A DNA stretch of 48,827 bases from Bavariicoccus seileri WCC 4188 (GTDB taxonomy: Bacteria; Bacillota; Bacilli; Lactobacillales; Aerococcaceae), in the NCBI RefSeq assembly GCF_000421665.1, contig NZ_ATXL01000014.1, positions 1 to 48,827 on the forward strand. The letters run 5' to 3'. The position numbers were made by a program, and so were the translations under genes. Shown here piece after piece: positions 34,488 to 44,054 of this stretch (position 1 is the stretch's first letter; every line of letters starts with the position of its first letter). The notes under the pieces are model-generated. The model was not told the DNA's origin. It searched no databases and saw nothing but the letters and a program-made list of their open reading frames with translations.

Positions 34488-35903
34488 ATGGACATTGTTA
34501 CCTTGGCACGTTTTCAATTTGCCATGACAACAATTTTTCACTTTTTCTTCGTGCCATTTTCCATTGGCGTCGGTTTAGTCGTCGCTATTATGGAAACGAT
34601 GTATGTGACAACGAAGAAGGATGTTTATTTACGAATGACGAAATTCTGGGGGAATATTTTGCTCTTGAGTTTTGCTGTAGGTGTTGTGACTGGGATTATT
34701 CAAGAGTTTCAATTTGGAATGAACTGGTCGGATTATTCTCGATTTGTTGGAGACATTTTTGGAGCACCGCTCGCTGTCGAAGCTTTATTAGCATTTTTTA
34801 TGGAATCGACATTTTTGGGGTTGTGGATGTTCACATGGGAACGTGTGAGTGCGAAACTTCATTTATTGTTCATTTGGTTAGTGTCAGTAGCCTCGATTTT
34901 ATCTGCCTTTTGGATTTTGATTGCTAATAGTTTCATGCAACATCCAGTGGGTTATACCATCCGCAATGGCCGGGCCGAGATGACTGATTTCAAAGCTTTA
35001 TTGACCAATACTCAAGTCATCTACGAGTTTGGGCATGTGATTGCAGGTGCCATCACTATGGGCGGTATCATCGTAGCAGGGTTAGCGGCTTTTCAATTGC
35101 TCAAAAAGAATATCAAGGAACAAGACTTCTATCAAAAATCATTACGTCTTGGGTTAGTTGTTGCTTTGTTTGGGTCGGTAGCAGTATTAGGTGCTGGGGA
35201 TGCGCAAATGAAGGCACTAATCGAGGATCAACCAATGAAATTTGCAGCAATGGAAGGTGCTTATGACGATACTGAAGATCCTGCGCCATGGACATTAGTT
35301 GGTTGGGCAGATGAGTTAGAACATAAGCAAGTTTTTGGGATTAAAGTTCCGTATATGCTTAGTATTTTGGCTTATGGAAAACCAAGTGGTTCGATTGAAG
35401 GAATGACTAGTATCAATGAGAAATTAGTTGCAGAATATGGCGACCGCAATTATTATCCGCCAGTTAATGCCTTGTTCTGGAATTTTAGGATAATGGCTGG
35501 CTTTGGAACGTTGATGTTATTAGTTTCTGGTCTTGGTCTGATTCTATCGCGCCGTAAGAAGGCTGTGTTATACGAAAAACGGTGGTTACTATGGGTCGTT
35601 GCATTGACAACCTTCACCCCATTTTTGGCGAATACAGCAGGTTGGTTGATCACTGAGTTGGGTCGGTATCCATGGACGGTCTATGGCCTGTTCACCATCG
35701 AAGATAGCGTCTCACCGAATGTTTCAGCCATGTCTTTATTGATTTCAAATATCTGTTACTTTGTGTTATACGCGAGTCTGGGTGCTGTGATGGTTTACTT
35801 AGTGATTCGTGAATTGAGAAAAGGTCCTGATAAACTTGAGGATATTCACTCTAGCAATTCACGGGATCAAGATCCATTCGATAGGGAGGCGCTAGTCAAA
35901 TGA
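34488..35903 (+). CDS. cydA: Cytochrome bd ubiquinol/menaquinol oxidase subunit I
   Basis: Haem-bearing subunit of the bd-type quinol oxidase, reducing oxygen to water in the membrane. It has 471 residues and about nine helices. The b595/d ligand His18 is in IFHFFFVPFSIG. A histidine in YEFGHVIAGAI is the likely second axial ligand, and GRYPWTVYG is the variant of the GRQPW signature. The quinol loop is short, as in Firmicutes. I chose ATG 34488 with AGGAGG upstream; an in-frame GTG-type start at 34449 has none. It is first in cydABDC with 4-base overlaps onwards. In lactic acid bacteria the enzyme works only if haem and a quinone are available. Confidence 0.96.
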   Translation: MDIVTLARFQFAMTTIFHFFFVPFSIGVGLVVAIMETMYVTTKKDVYLRMTKFWGNILLLSFAVGVVTGIIQEFQFGMNWSDYSRFVGDIFGAPLAVEALLAFFMESTFLGLWMFTWERVSAKLHLLFIWLVSVASILSAFWILIANSFMQHPVGYTIRNGRAEMTDFKALLTNTQVIYEFGHVIAGAITMGGIIVAGLAAFQLLKKNIKEQDFYQKSLRLGLVVALFGSVAVLGAGDAQMKALIEDQPMKFAAMEGAYDDTEDPAPWTLVGWADELEHKQVFGIKVPYMLSILAYGKPSGSIEGMTSINEKLVAEYGDRNYYPPVNALFWNFRIMAGFGTLMLLVSGLGLILSRRKKAVLYEKRWLLWVVALTTFTPFLANTAGWLITELGRYPWTVYGLFTIEDSVSPNVSAMSLLISNICYFVLYASLGAVMVYLVIRELRKGPDKLEDIHSSNSRDQDPFDREALVK

Positions 35904-36922
35904 GCGGGTTACAATTATTTTGGTTTATTTTGATAGGAGTTCTCTTTTCAGGCTTTTTCTTCTTCGAGGGCTTTGATTTTGGCGTCGGGATGGCGGTACA
36001 GTCTTTGGCACACACAGAAGAAGAAAAGGATCAAATCGTTCAAACAATTGGACCAGTTTGGGATGGCAATGAAGTGTGGTTGCTAACCGCTGGAGGGGCG
36101 ATGTTTGCCTCGTTTCCATATTGGTATGCTAGCTTGTTCAGTGGCTATTATTTGATTCTATTAATCATTCTAGCAGGTTTAATTATTAGAGGCGTATCAT
36201 TTGAATTTCGTCATCGGATGCCAGAAAAGCAAAAACAAATTTGGAATTGGACCTTGTCGGTTGGCAGTTTTATCGTACCTTTTTTCTTTGGTCTCATGTT
36301 TGTCAGCATGATTCAAGGAATACCAATGGACGCAGATGGCAATGTTAGCGCGCACTTCTCTGATTATGTCAATGTATTTTCAGTGGTGGGTGGCATTGCC
36401 GTTAGTTTGTTGTCATATCTTCATGGCTTAAACTATTTAGCCTTAAAGACACTGGGTCGAGTGAGAGAACGCGCGAGAAACTATGCCACCTTTTTCTACT
36501 GGGTGCTCTATGCAGGATTGATTGTCTTCTCACTCTTACTGTTCTTAAAAACAGATTTTCTAGTGTTGCATCCAGCTGTTACGAGTGTGTTACTACTAGT
36601 TATTGTCCTTTTGACAGTGCTTGCGAACGTTTCGGTTGTTAAGGAAAAAGAAATGCGAGCGTTTCTTGCAAGCGGGTTAACGATGGTTGTCTTGGTGGCA
36701 TTGATTTTCTCAGGGTTATTTCCAAGAGTCATGATCAGTTCAACTGCCAGTAGTAATGATTTATTGATTGCTAATGCTTCATCGACGCCGTATACATTGA
36801 CAGTGATGAGCTATCTGTCACTGACTATTTTACCATTTGTCTTAGCATACACTGCTTTTAGCTATTATATCTTCCGTAAACGTATTGTTAGTGGACCAGT
36901 TCAATCGGAGGGGTACAAATGA
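35900..36922 (+). CDS. cydB: Cytochrome bd oxidase subunit II
   Basis: Second membrane subunit, 340 residues with eight to nine helices. Conserved regions include FEGFDFGVGM near the N-terminus, GPVWDGNEVWLLTAGGAMFASFP, and RGVSFEFRHRM. These match subunit II. It overlaps cydA by 4 bases (ATGA) and cydD by 4 bases, indicating tight coupling of oxidase and assembly factor genes. Confidence 0.96.
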   Translation: MSGLQLFWFILIGVLFSGFFFFEGFDFGVGMAVQSLAHTEEEKDQIVQTIGPVWDGNEVWLLTAGGAMFASFPYWYASLFSGYYLILLIILAGLIIRGVSFEFRHRMPEKQKQIWNWTLSVGSFIVPFFFGLMFVSMIQGIPMDADGNVSAHFSDYVNVFSVVGGIAVSLLSYLHGLNYLALKTLGRVRERARNYATFFYWVLYAGLIVFSLLLFLKTDFLVLHPAVTSVLLLVIVLLTVLANVSVVKEKEMRAFLASGLTMVVLVALIFSGLFPRVMISSTASSNDLLIANASSTPYTLTVMSYLSLTILPFVLAYTAFSYYIFRKRIVSGPVQSEGYK

Positions 36923-38670
36923 TTGACCGTAAACTCCTAAAACTTCCTAAAATGAAACAAGTGTTAGCTGTGCTTGCTGGACTTTTTGTCTTGCAAGCAT
37001 TCTTTATCATTGGGCAAGCTGTTAGCCTGTCACAAGCTATCACTCATCTTTGGTCAGGTCAGTCACTCGTTAATCAGTACTACTGGATGATTTTTTTCTT
37101 AGTGACTTACACACTGAGACATGGTGTGAAATGGCTACAAGATATGCTGTTAGACCGTTATGCTACCGAACAAGCTAGTGCGCTTAGACAACAATTGCTA
37201 GTCAAAGTTTTTAGAGGTGGGCCAGCTATCATTCAAAAACATGGTACTGGAAATATGACGACATTAGCCTTAGACGGCATCGACAATGTGAAGAACTATT
37301 TAAAACTAATTACTGAAAAAATGATGAGTATGTCCATTGTACCTTGGTTTGTCCTAGTAACGATTTTTTGGTTAGATTGGCAATCTGGCGTGGTCCTTTT
37401 GCTTGTTTTCCCATTGATTATCTTGTTCATGATTATTTTAGGATATGCCGCTAAGAATAAGGCTGATAAACAATTTGCCAGTTATCAAAAATTAGCCAAT
37501 CATTTTATGGATGCCATACGTGGTATTGACACCCTCAAACGTTTTGGTATTAGTCAGGACTATGGCAATAGTATTTTTAAGACAAGTGAGCGGTTTAGAG
37601 TAGCAACCATGAGTACCTTGAGAGTTGCTATCCTATCGACATTTGCTCTTGATTTTTTTACGACCTTATCGATTGCCATTGTAGCTGTATTGCTAGGTTT
37701 ACGGTTGATTAACGGAGAGGTCTTCTTATTTGAAGCGTTGACCGTCTTGATCTTATCACCTGAGTATTTTTTACCAGTGCGAGACTTTTCTGGTGATTAT
37801 CATGCGACCTTAGATGGTAAGAATGCCTTTCAGGCGGTCACATCTGTTTTGGATGAACCGAGCCAAGTTGCAAAGACAACGGCTATTAGTGAGTGGCACG
37901 ACACTAGCAGCTTGGAACTTTCAGGGATCACTTTTAGCTATGATACTAGCCATAACACTAGTAGTAATGGTAGTTCAAAAATGGCTCTGAAGCAGATTGA
38001 CTTGGCAGTAAGTGGTTATCAAAAAGTGGGGATCATTGGGATGAGTGGGTCGGGTAAATCGACCTTGATTAATCTATTGAGTGGTTTTTTGTCTCCAAAA
38101 GCTGGAGAAGTAAGACTAGAGGGTCAGGAAATTTCTTCTTTAAAAGAAAAACAATGGCAGCAACAATTAGCCTATATCCCACAGAACCCTTATATTTTTA
38201 GTGGCACACTTGCAGCCAATATGGCTTTTTATCATCCAGCAGCTACGAGGGAACAGCTCATAGAAGCTGCTCAGGTAGTTGGACTAAATGACCTAATTGC
38301 TGAACTGCCTGATGGTATCGATACTAAGATTGGAGAGGGGGAGCGCGCCTTAAGCGGTGGACAAGCTCAGCGGATTGCACTTGCTCGTGCTTTCTTAGAC
38401 GCTAGTCGCAAGATTTGGTTGTTTGATGAGCCAACTGCTCACTTAGATATTGAAACAGAAGTAGAGTTGAAAGAACGGATGGTTCCTTTGATGACCAATC
38501 ACCTTGTATTCTTTGCCACACACCGTCTGCACTGGATGAAACAGATGGACTATATCATTGTGATGGATCAAGGAAAAGTTGTTGAACAAGGCAGCCTCGA
38601 AAAGCTGTTGGCAAAAAATGGCGCTTTCTGTCAGTTATCAACCACATTGCGAGGTAATCAAAATGTTTAA
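36919..38670 (+). CDS. cydD: Thiol reductant ABC exporter, CydD-type subunit
   Basis: Half-transporter of 583 residues, a six-helix membrane domain then an ATPase, needed for assembly of the bd oxidase. By similarity it is the CydD type: segments such as LDFFTTLSIAIVAVLLGLRL and LILSPEYFLPVRDFSGDYHA match E. coli CydD. Walker A is GMSGSGKST, the signature LSGGQAQR, and Walker B IWLFDEPTAHLD. The linker before the ATPase is low in complexity (SHNTSSNGSS). In some Gram-positive literature the first of the two genes is named cydC. It overlaps the next gene by 8 bases. Confidence 0.93.
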   Translation: MIDRKLLKLPKMKQVLAVLAGLFVLQAFFIIGQAVSLSQAITHLWSGQSLVNQYYWMIFFLVTYTLRHGVKWLQDMLLDRYATEQASALRQQLLVKVFRGGPAIIQKHGTGNMTTLALDGIDNVKNYLKLITEKMMSMSIVPWFVLVTIFWLDWQSGVVLLLVFPLIILFMIILGYAAKNKADKQFASYQKLANHFMDAIRGIDTLKRFGISQDYGNSIFKTSERFRVATMSTLRVAILSTFALDFFTTLSIAIVAVLLGLRLINGEVFLFEALTVLILSPEYFLPVRDFSGDYHATLDGKNAFQAVTSVLDEPSQVAKTTAISEWHDTSSLELSGITFSYDTSHNTSSNGSSKMALKQIDLAVSGYQKVGIIGMSGSGKSTLINLLSGFLSPKAGEVRLEGQEISSLKEKQWQQQLAYIPQNPYIFSGTLAANMAFYHPAATREQLIEAAQVVGLNDLIAELPDGIDTKIGEGERALSGGQAQRIALARAFLDASRKIWLFDEPTAHLDIETEVELKERMVPLMTNHLVFFATHRLHWMKQMDYIIVMDQGKVVEQGSLEKLLAKNGAFCQLSTTLRGNQNV

Positions 38671-40405
38671 AAATAGCTTAGGTGCTAGCTTAAAGAAAGA
38701 TGATTGGGTCAAGCCTTATTTAAAACGATATAGGGAAACTTTATGTCTTGCCATCAGTCTTGGCTTTCTGACCTTTTTCTGTGGGAGTGCTTTGATGTTT
38801 AACTCGGGCTATCTCATCAGTAAAGCAGCGACACAACCAGAAAATATTTTGCTGATTTATGTGCCCATCGTTTTAACCAGAGCCTTTGGTATTGGTAGAC
38901 CTGCCTTTCGTTATGTAGAGCGTTTAACGAGCCACAATTGGGTCTTAAAGATGACCTCTAATCTACGATTGAGACTTTATCGCGTGATTGAAAAAGAAGC
39001 TATATTCGTGCGACAAAAATTTAAATCAGGCGATATACTGGGATTACTAGCAGAGGATATCAACCATATCCAAAACTTATACTTACGGACGATTTTTCCA
39101 ACAATCACTGCATGGCTACTATATACCGTCATCGTGATTGCATTGGGCTTTTTCTCGATATGGTTCGCAGCAGTCATGGCGCTGTTACTCGGTATTATTG
39201 TATTTGTATTGCCACTCTGGTCAGTTTTGGTCAATGGTGCGAGAATCGAGCAGCAAAAGGTTCAAAAGAAAGAACTCTATTCGACTTTGACTGACAATAT
39301 CTTAGGCGTATCTGATTGGATTTTTGCTGATAGAGGTGAGGACTATGTTGCACTGTATACCAACAAAGAAGCACAATTGATCAATACAACGCACAAGATT
39401 GAACGCTTTAACCGCAAACGAAATTTTCTGGTCCAATGGATATTTGGCTGGATCGTTTTAGTGCTACTTCTCTTTACAGGGACAAGGTTTGTGGGCAATT
39501 ATGACTCAGCTAACTGGATTGCAGCATTTGTGCTTAGCGTTTTTCCGCTGATTGATGCTTTTGCCCCGCTATCTATTGCTGCAGAAGAAACAACCAGCTA
39601 TAAAGAGTCGATTGATCGATTTAATGACTTACCCAAACTGACTGACGACAAAGAGTCTTATCCAGAACTTGATGGCGAAATCACAATAGCTGTCAAAGAC
39701 GTTAGCTTCCATTATTCAAATACCGCACAAGATGTTTTGAAAAAATTGACCTTAACGATACCTGCTCGGGAAAAATTAGCAATCCTCGGTAGAAGCGGTT
39801 CTGGGAAAAGTACACTCGCGACCCTTTTGAGAGGTGATTTAAAGCCGACCCATGGCGATATTTTCCTGAATGACCTGGCGGTAAGCGAACTTGGCGACTC
39901 TGTCCATCGCTACATTGGCGTACTCTCTCAAAACCCCTATTTATTCAACACAACGATATTAAATAACATTCGAATTGGCAATGAGAACGCTAGCAAGGCA
40001 GACGTTTGGACTGCACTTCAACAAGTTGGCCTGAAAGACCTGATTACTTCTTTACCTCAGGGATTAGAGACGATGGTTGATGAAGCTGGCAAGCGGTTTT
40101 CTGGAGGCGAACGGCAGCGTCTGGCCTTAGCACGGTTATTAATCCATGATGTGCCAATTATTTTGTTAGACGAACCAACAGTTGGTCTAGATCCCATCAC
40201 AGAACAGGCCTTGATCGATACGATTTTCAAAACATTGGCAGATAAAACGATTATTTGGATTACACACCATCTACAAGGCATCGATGTCATGGATAAGGTT
40301 GTTTTCTTAGAAGATGGGACTCTAGAAATGTCAGGAACACCGTCTGAACTTCTCCAAAAAAATACCCATTACCAACGGCTGATAGCCATCGATAAAGGGC
40401 TTTAG
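38663..40405 (+). CDS. cydC: Thiol reductant ABC exporter, CydC-type subunit
   Basis: Second half of the heterodimeric exporter, 580 residues. The membrane domain carries TRAFGIGRPAFRYVERLTSH and LLAEDINHIQNLYLRTIFP, the CydC signature. The ATPase has GRSGSGKST, FSGGERQRLALARLL and IILLDEPTVGLD. I place the start at ATG 38663, within the last codons of cydD; an earlier in-frame start at 38579 would only read through cydD in another frame. It ends 24 bases from the convergent polyprenyl synthase gene, with no obvious terminator between. Confidence 0.93.
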   Translation: MFKNSLGASLKKDDWVKPYLKRYRETLCLAISLGFLTFFCGSALMFNSGYLISKAATQPENILLIYVPIVLTRAFGIGRPAFRYVERLTSHNWVLKMTSNLRLRLYRVIEKEAIFVRQKFKSGDILGLLAEDINHIQNLYLRTIFPTITAWLLYTVIVIALGFFSIWFAAVMALLLGIIVFVLPLWSVLVNGARIEQQKVQKKELYSTLTDNILGVSDWIFADRGEDYVALYTNKEAQLINTTHKIERFNRKRNFLVQWIFGWIVLVLLLFTGTRFVGNYDSANWIAAFVLSVFPLIDAFAPLSIAAEETTSYKESIDRFNDLPKLTDDKESYPELDGEITIAVKDVSFHYSNTAQDVLKKLTLTIPAREKLAILGRSGSGKSTLATLLRGDLKPTHGDIFLNDLAVSELGDSVHRYIGVLSQNPYLFNTTILNNIRIGNENASKADVWTALQQVGLKDLITSLPQGLETMVDEAGKRFSGGERQRLALARLLIHDVPIILLDEPTVGLDPITEQALIDTIFKTLADKTIIWITHHLQGIDVMDKVVFLEDGTLEMSGTPSELLQKNTHYQRLIAIDKGL

Positions 40406-40429
40406 TTTTAGCAATTTAGACTTATAAAT

Positions 40430-41410
40430 TCAAGAGTGCCTCGATAATAGAGAATGAGTGATATGATGGAGGATGTGTTTAGCTTTTTGGTCTGGCAATT
40501 GTTCAATGGCTTTTATGGCTTTTTGAGTAAAGTCTACAGCATATTCTTTAGCTTTTTCCACACCACCATAGTCTACGACAAGCTTGGCGGTCGCTTTGGC
40601 ATCAGCTTCACTAATATGTTGTCGTTTGTTTAAGTAAGGTGTAAATTTTTCGGGAGCAGCTTGCCTTGCTAGCAACAACGGTAGGGTATAAACACCCTGA
40701 GCAAGGTCTTCCAAGGCAGGTTTTTGGAGGATATCATCGCTTTCCGTATAGTCTAGGATATCGTCGAAGATTTGAAAAGCCATTCCAATATTTTTGCCGA
40801 TGACTTCAGCAGCTTGTTCGACTGAAGCGCTACAACAACCGAAATGAGCCCCTTCTTTGCAGGCTAACCAAAACAATTCGGCTGTTTTACCCGTGATATT
40901 GTGAAGGTAGTCGTCAATACTCTCGTTTTGGTTATAGGTAGCATCCATTTGGTCGAGCTCTCCCAAGAGAATTCCTTTCATGGCCGCAGCATTGATGGCT
41001 AAGAAATCAGATCCATTCATAATCTCAATCACTAATTCAAAGAATTGGGTGAATAAGAGGTCGCCAGTGTAGACTGCAACGTCTTTACCATATTTAGATT
41101 GAATCGTGATCTGCCCACGTCTTAGAGGAGAGTCGTCAATCACGTCGTCATGGATTAAAGTTGCCATGTGTAACATTTCCAGGGATGCTGCAACTTTGAT
41201 AAGTTGGTCTTTCTCTTGCTTATTTTTGTCCCCAAACTCTGACATTAACAGAAATAGAGCCGGGCGAAGCATTTTACCGCCAGAATTGGCAAAATCAGAC
41301 AGAGCCCCTTGAATGGTCTTGTTACTGACTTTCATGCGGTCAAGAATCACTTGGTGGACGGTGTTTAATCTATTTTGTAAAGATGGGTAAAGGTTCCAGT
41401 AATCTAACAT
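40430..41410 (-). CDS. Polyprenyl diphosphate synthase (quinone side chain)
   Basis: Trans-prenyl synthase of 326 residues that extends allylic diphosphates to the long chain of menaquinone. The first aspartate-rich motif is LIHDDVIDDSPLRR and the second is IFDDILDYT. GKMLRPALFLLMSE is the usual substrate segment. I chose ATG 41410, which follows AAAGGG by about 8 bases; the upstream in-frame extension to 41455 is unsupported. It lies between cyd and the menA-like gene, supporting a role in respiratory quinone synthesis. A partner small subunit, as in heptaprenyl synthases, is not seen here. Confidence 0.9.
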   Translation of the reverse strand: MLDYWNLYPSLQNRLNTVHQVILDRMKVSNKTIQGALSDFANSGGKMLRPALFLLMSEFGDKNKQEKDQLIKVAASLEMLHMATLIHDDVIDDSPLRRGQITIQSKYGKDVAVYTGDLLFTQFFELVIEIMNGSDFLAINAAAMKGILLGELDQMDATYNQNESIDDYLHNITGKTAELFWLACKEGAHFGCCSASVEQAAEVIGKNIGMAFQIFDDILDYTESDDILQKPALEDLAQGVYTLPLLLARQAAPEKFTPYLNKRQHISEADAKATAKLVVDYGGVEKAKEYAVDFTQKAIKAIEQLPDQKAKHILHHITHSLLSRHS

Positions 41411-41475
41411 GAAATAACCCTTTCTCAATATGTAATGACAATCGATCTCTCTCATTCTACCTTATCGTTGTAATA

Positions 41476-41504
41476 TTGACTAGCTTTTAACGCTTGGATA
41501 TATT
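41476..41504 (+). promoter_or_regulatory. Promoter of the menA-like gene
   Basis: TTGACT (41476-41481), a 17-base spacer and TATATT (41499-41504). Transcription would start near 41511, about 207 bases before the start codon, so the nine-copy tandem array at 41536-41652 is in the 5' leader. Confidence 0.78.
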
Positions 41505-41535
41505 TTTGTTGTCTATAGTAAATTTACATAACAGT

Positions 41536-41652
41536 AATGCGAAATACCAATGCGAAATACCAATGCGAAAGACTAATGCGAAAGACTAATGCGAAAGACT
41601 AATGCGAAAGACTAATGAAAAAGACTAGTGAAAAAGACTAGTGATAAAGACT
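41536..41652 (+). repeat. Nine-copy 13-bp tandem array in the menA leader
   Basis: Nine consecutive 13-base units: AATGCGAAATACC twice, AATGCGAAAGACT four times, AATGAAAAAGACT, AGTGAAAAAGACT and AGTGATAAAGACT. The point changes increase towards the gene. The unit length is not a multiple of three and the frames close quickly, so it is not coding. It fills most of the 307-base gap between the divergent genes. Confidence 0.95.
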
Positions 41653-41717
41653 ATAGAATGATAAAGGCTAAAGCAGAAAGACTGAAGAAAAATAAAGAAG
41701 AAAGGAGTTAACTGTTT

Positions 41718-42626
41718 TTGAAGTTATCTGTATTTTTGGAGCTTGTCGAATTTAAAGCCAAAACTGCCAGTGTTTTACCATTTTTAATTGGCCTTTGTTT
41801 TAGTATATTCCATTATCAATCGGTGCATATTGGCTATGTTAGTTTGTTCTTTGTGGCGATGCTTTTATTTAACATGGCAGTTGATATTTTGGATAACTAT
41901 AATGACTATCGTCATGCAATAGCCGGACACGATTACAAAGAAAAAACGAATATTATCGGGCGGGAACACTTGTCTCTAAGGACTGTTTGGTCGCTAATGG
42001 TCGGAATGATCATCATTTCGGCAGGAATGGGTATTTGGTTGAGTACGCAAGTGGGAGCACCTATACTATGGCTGGGTATTTATTGTTATCTTGTCGGTAT
42101 TTTTTATTCTTCTGGTCCAAGACCGTTATCAAGTCTACCCTTAGGCGAGTTCTTCTCTGGCTTTACCATGGGGTTTATGATTTCGTTGATTTGCGTCTAC
42201 CTAAATACCTTTCAATTTTTTGATTGGTCACTAGAAAGTATTTTAGAAGTCTTTTTAATATCACTTCCTAATACCTTATGGATTGCAAATCTGATGCTCG
42301 CGAATAATATGTGTGATTTAAAAGAAGATGAACAGAATGAGCGATATACTTTGGTCCATTATTTTGGGGTGGAGAGGTCGAAGCTATTGTTTATAGGATT
42401 AACATTCCTGCCATTTGTGGCAATTTGCCTTGCAGTATGGTTAAAATTGGCGCCTATCACTAATCTACTAACTTTGCTAATACTACCTGTTATTGTGAAA
42501 CAAGCTCGAGTATTCCTAAAAAAACAAGATAAAAAAGAGACCTTTCCATGTGCCGTAAAGATCCTAGCTATAGGGGCATTAACGTCTGTTTTAACTTACG
42601 GTCTTGGGCTTTTACTTATGAGTTGA
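41718..42626 (+). CDS. menA: UbiA-family prenyltransferase, MenA-like
   Basis: Membrane prenyltransferase of 302 residues, predicted to join the polyprenyl chain to 1,4-dihydroxy-2-naphthoate to give demethylmenaquinone. About eight to nine helices are visible. The first aspartate-rich region is NMAVDILDNYNDYRHA and the second NNMCDLKEDEQNERYT, as in MenA. TTG 41718 follows AAAGGAG by 10 bases. Neighbours (polyprenyl synthase, NDH-2, bd oxidase) fit. The rest of the men pathway is not in this window, so the naphthoate may come from genes elsewhere or from outside. A different quinone-type acceptor is possible. Confidence 0.85.
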   Translation: MKLSVFLELVEFKAKTASVLPFLIGLCFSIFHYQSVHIGYVSLFFVAMLLFNMAVDILDNYNDYRHAIAGHDYKEKTNIIGREHLSLRTVWSLMVGMIIISAGMGIWLSTQVGAPILWLGIYCYLVGIFYSSGPRPLSSLPLGEFFSGFTMGFMISLICVYLNTFQFFDWSLESILEVFLISLPNTLWIANLMLANNMCDLKEDEQNERYTLVHYFGVERSKLLFIGLTFLPFVAICLAVWLKLAPITNLLTLLILPVIVKQARVFLKKQDKKETFPCAVKILAIGALTSVLTYGLGLLLMS

Positions 42627-42682
42627 TTATTTGTGAAATAGCGGTATGATATAACCGTGAATTAATGAAGGGAAGAGTATAA

Positions 42683-43891
42683 ATGAAGGAAGTAGTTATA
42701 TTAGGGGCTGGCTATGCTGGTCTACGGGCACTACATGTGTTACAAGCAAGCAAAGAGGCGTTTCATATCACGTTAGTGGATCGGCATAGTTACCATTACG
42801 AGTCAACCAGTCTACATGAAGTAGCGGCCGGAACTCAATCTAAGGAAAAAATCACTTATGACATTCAAGATGTTGTCGATTCGCAAAAAACAACTTTTCT
42901 AGAGGATGAAGTGACTAAAATCAATCGCGACAGTAAGACCGTCCACTTAAAAAGTGGTAAGGAACTGACCTATGACTATTTAGTTGTATCATTAGGCTTT
43001 CAATCAGAAACTTTTGGTATTCCAGGTGCTAGTGAAAATGCCTTACAGATGGTGGATATTGATTCTGCCGTAAAGGTCAATGACCATCTCAAAGAAAAGA
43101 TGGCTGAGTATGCTCAAACTAAGAATGAGGATGACCTAAAAATTGTCGTTTGTGGTGCTGGCTTCACGGGCATCGAGTTACTTGGTGCATTAGTTGAAAG
43201 TCGCCCTTCATTAGCTAAAATAGCGGGTGTTAAACCAGAAGAGATTCAATTGTATTGTATTGAAGCAGTGACACGGTTATTACCGATGTTTGATGAAAAA
43301 CTGGGGAACTATGGCATAGATCATTTGGTTGATTGGGGAGTTCATTTTCTGACTGGGAAACCAATCAAAGAAATCAAGCCAGGAAGTGTCGTTTACCAAG
43401 TAGATAAAGAAACAGGTGCGACAGAAGAATTAGCTGCACAATCGATTATTTGGACAACCGGTGTCAGTGGTAGCCATGTCATGGCGGATTCAGATTTTGA
43501 ACAAAGAAGAGGCCGGGTGATGGTAAGCTCTGATTTGACGGATCCAAGTCACTCAGAAGTCTACATTGTGGGTGATGTCTCTGCGGTCATGGACAAAGAA
43601 AGTAATCGTCCTTATCCGACAACGGCGCAAATTGCATTGAAGATGGGAGACTGGGCTGGTAAGAATATTTTGAGACAATTGAAGGGTGAAGCAACGCAAC
43701 CATTCACTTTCAAGTCGTTAGGATCAGTCGCATCGATTGGTAATACACATGCCTTTGGTGTCGTCGGGAAAACACCTGTTAAAGGTTACCCTGCTTCGTT
43801 CATTAAAAAAGCGATTATGGATCGCTCATTATTTGAGACCGGTGGCGTGAAAGAAGTTCTCTCTAAAGGACGCTTTGATTTTTATCATTAA
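42683..43891 (+). CDS. ndh: Type-2 NADH dehydrogenase
   Basis: Single-subunit membrane-associated NADH:quinone oxidoreductase of 402 residues that feeds electrons to the quinone pool without pumping protons. The FAD Rossmann motif is ILGAGYAGLRAL at the N-terminus and the NADH motif is VVCGAGFTGIELLG in the middle. YIVGDVSAV is the third FAD contact. The C-terminal FIKKAIMDRSLFETGG helix is typical of membrane anchoring. It has its own promoter: TTGATT at 42623-42628 and TATGAT at 42645-42650 (16-base spacer), partly within the menA stop region. With menA and cydABDC it completes a short respiratory chain. Confidence 0.94.
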   Translation: MKEVVILGAGYAGLRALHVLQASKEAFHITLVDRHSYHYESTSLHEVAAGTQSKEKITYDIQDVVDSQKTTFLEDEVTKINRDSKTVHLKSGKELTYDYLVVSLGFQSETFGIPGASENALQMVDIDSAVKVNDHLKEKMAEYAQTKNEDDLKIVVCGAGFTGIELLGALVESRPSLAKIAGVKPEEIQLYCIEAVTRLLPMFDEKLGNYGIDHLVDWGVHFLTGKPIKEIKPGSVVYQVDKETGATEELAAQSIIWTTGVSGSHVMADSDFEQRRGRVMVSSDLTDPSHSEVYIVGDVSAVMDKESNRPYPTTAQIALKMGDWAGKNILRQLKGEATQPFTFKSLGSVASIGNTHAFGVVGKTPVKGYPASFIKKAIMDRSLFETGGVKEVLSKGRFDFYH

Positions 43892-43994
43892 AATGGTGAG
43901 AGGGAACTATAGTAGTTTTGAGAATTATAATCTGAAATAAAAAATAAGAGCAAAGAAAATATAAGAGAAAATAAAAAGAAAAAAGCAAGGGAAA

Positions 43995-44032
43995 AAACAG
44001 ATATTGCGAGGGTCGCAATGTCTGTTTTTTTT
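43995..44032 (+). terminator. Terminator after ndh
   Basis: AAACAGA and ATTGCGA pair with TCGCAAT and TCTGTTT around a three-base loop, with one T-G pair. A run of eight T follows. Confidence 0.85.
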
Positions 44033-44054
44033 ACGTAATGGCTTGAAGGTGAAG

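Noticed and set aside
41536-41652. CRISPR array or coding repeat for the 13-mer array
   Set aside because: Units are directly adjacent with no spacers, and the period is not a multiple of three with early stops, so neither applies.
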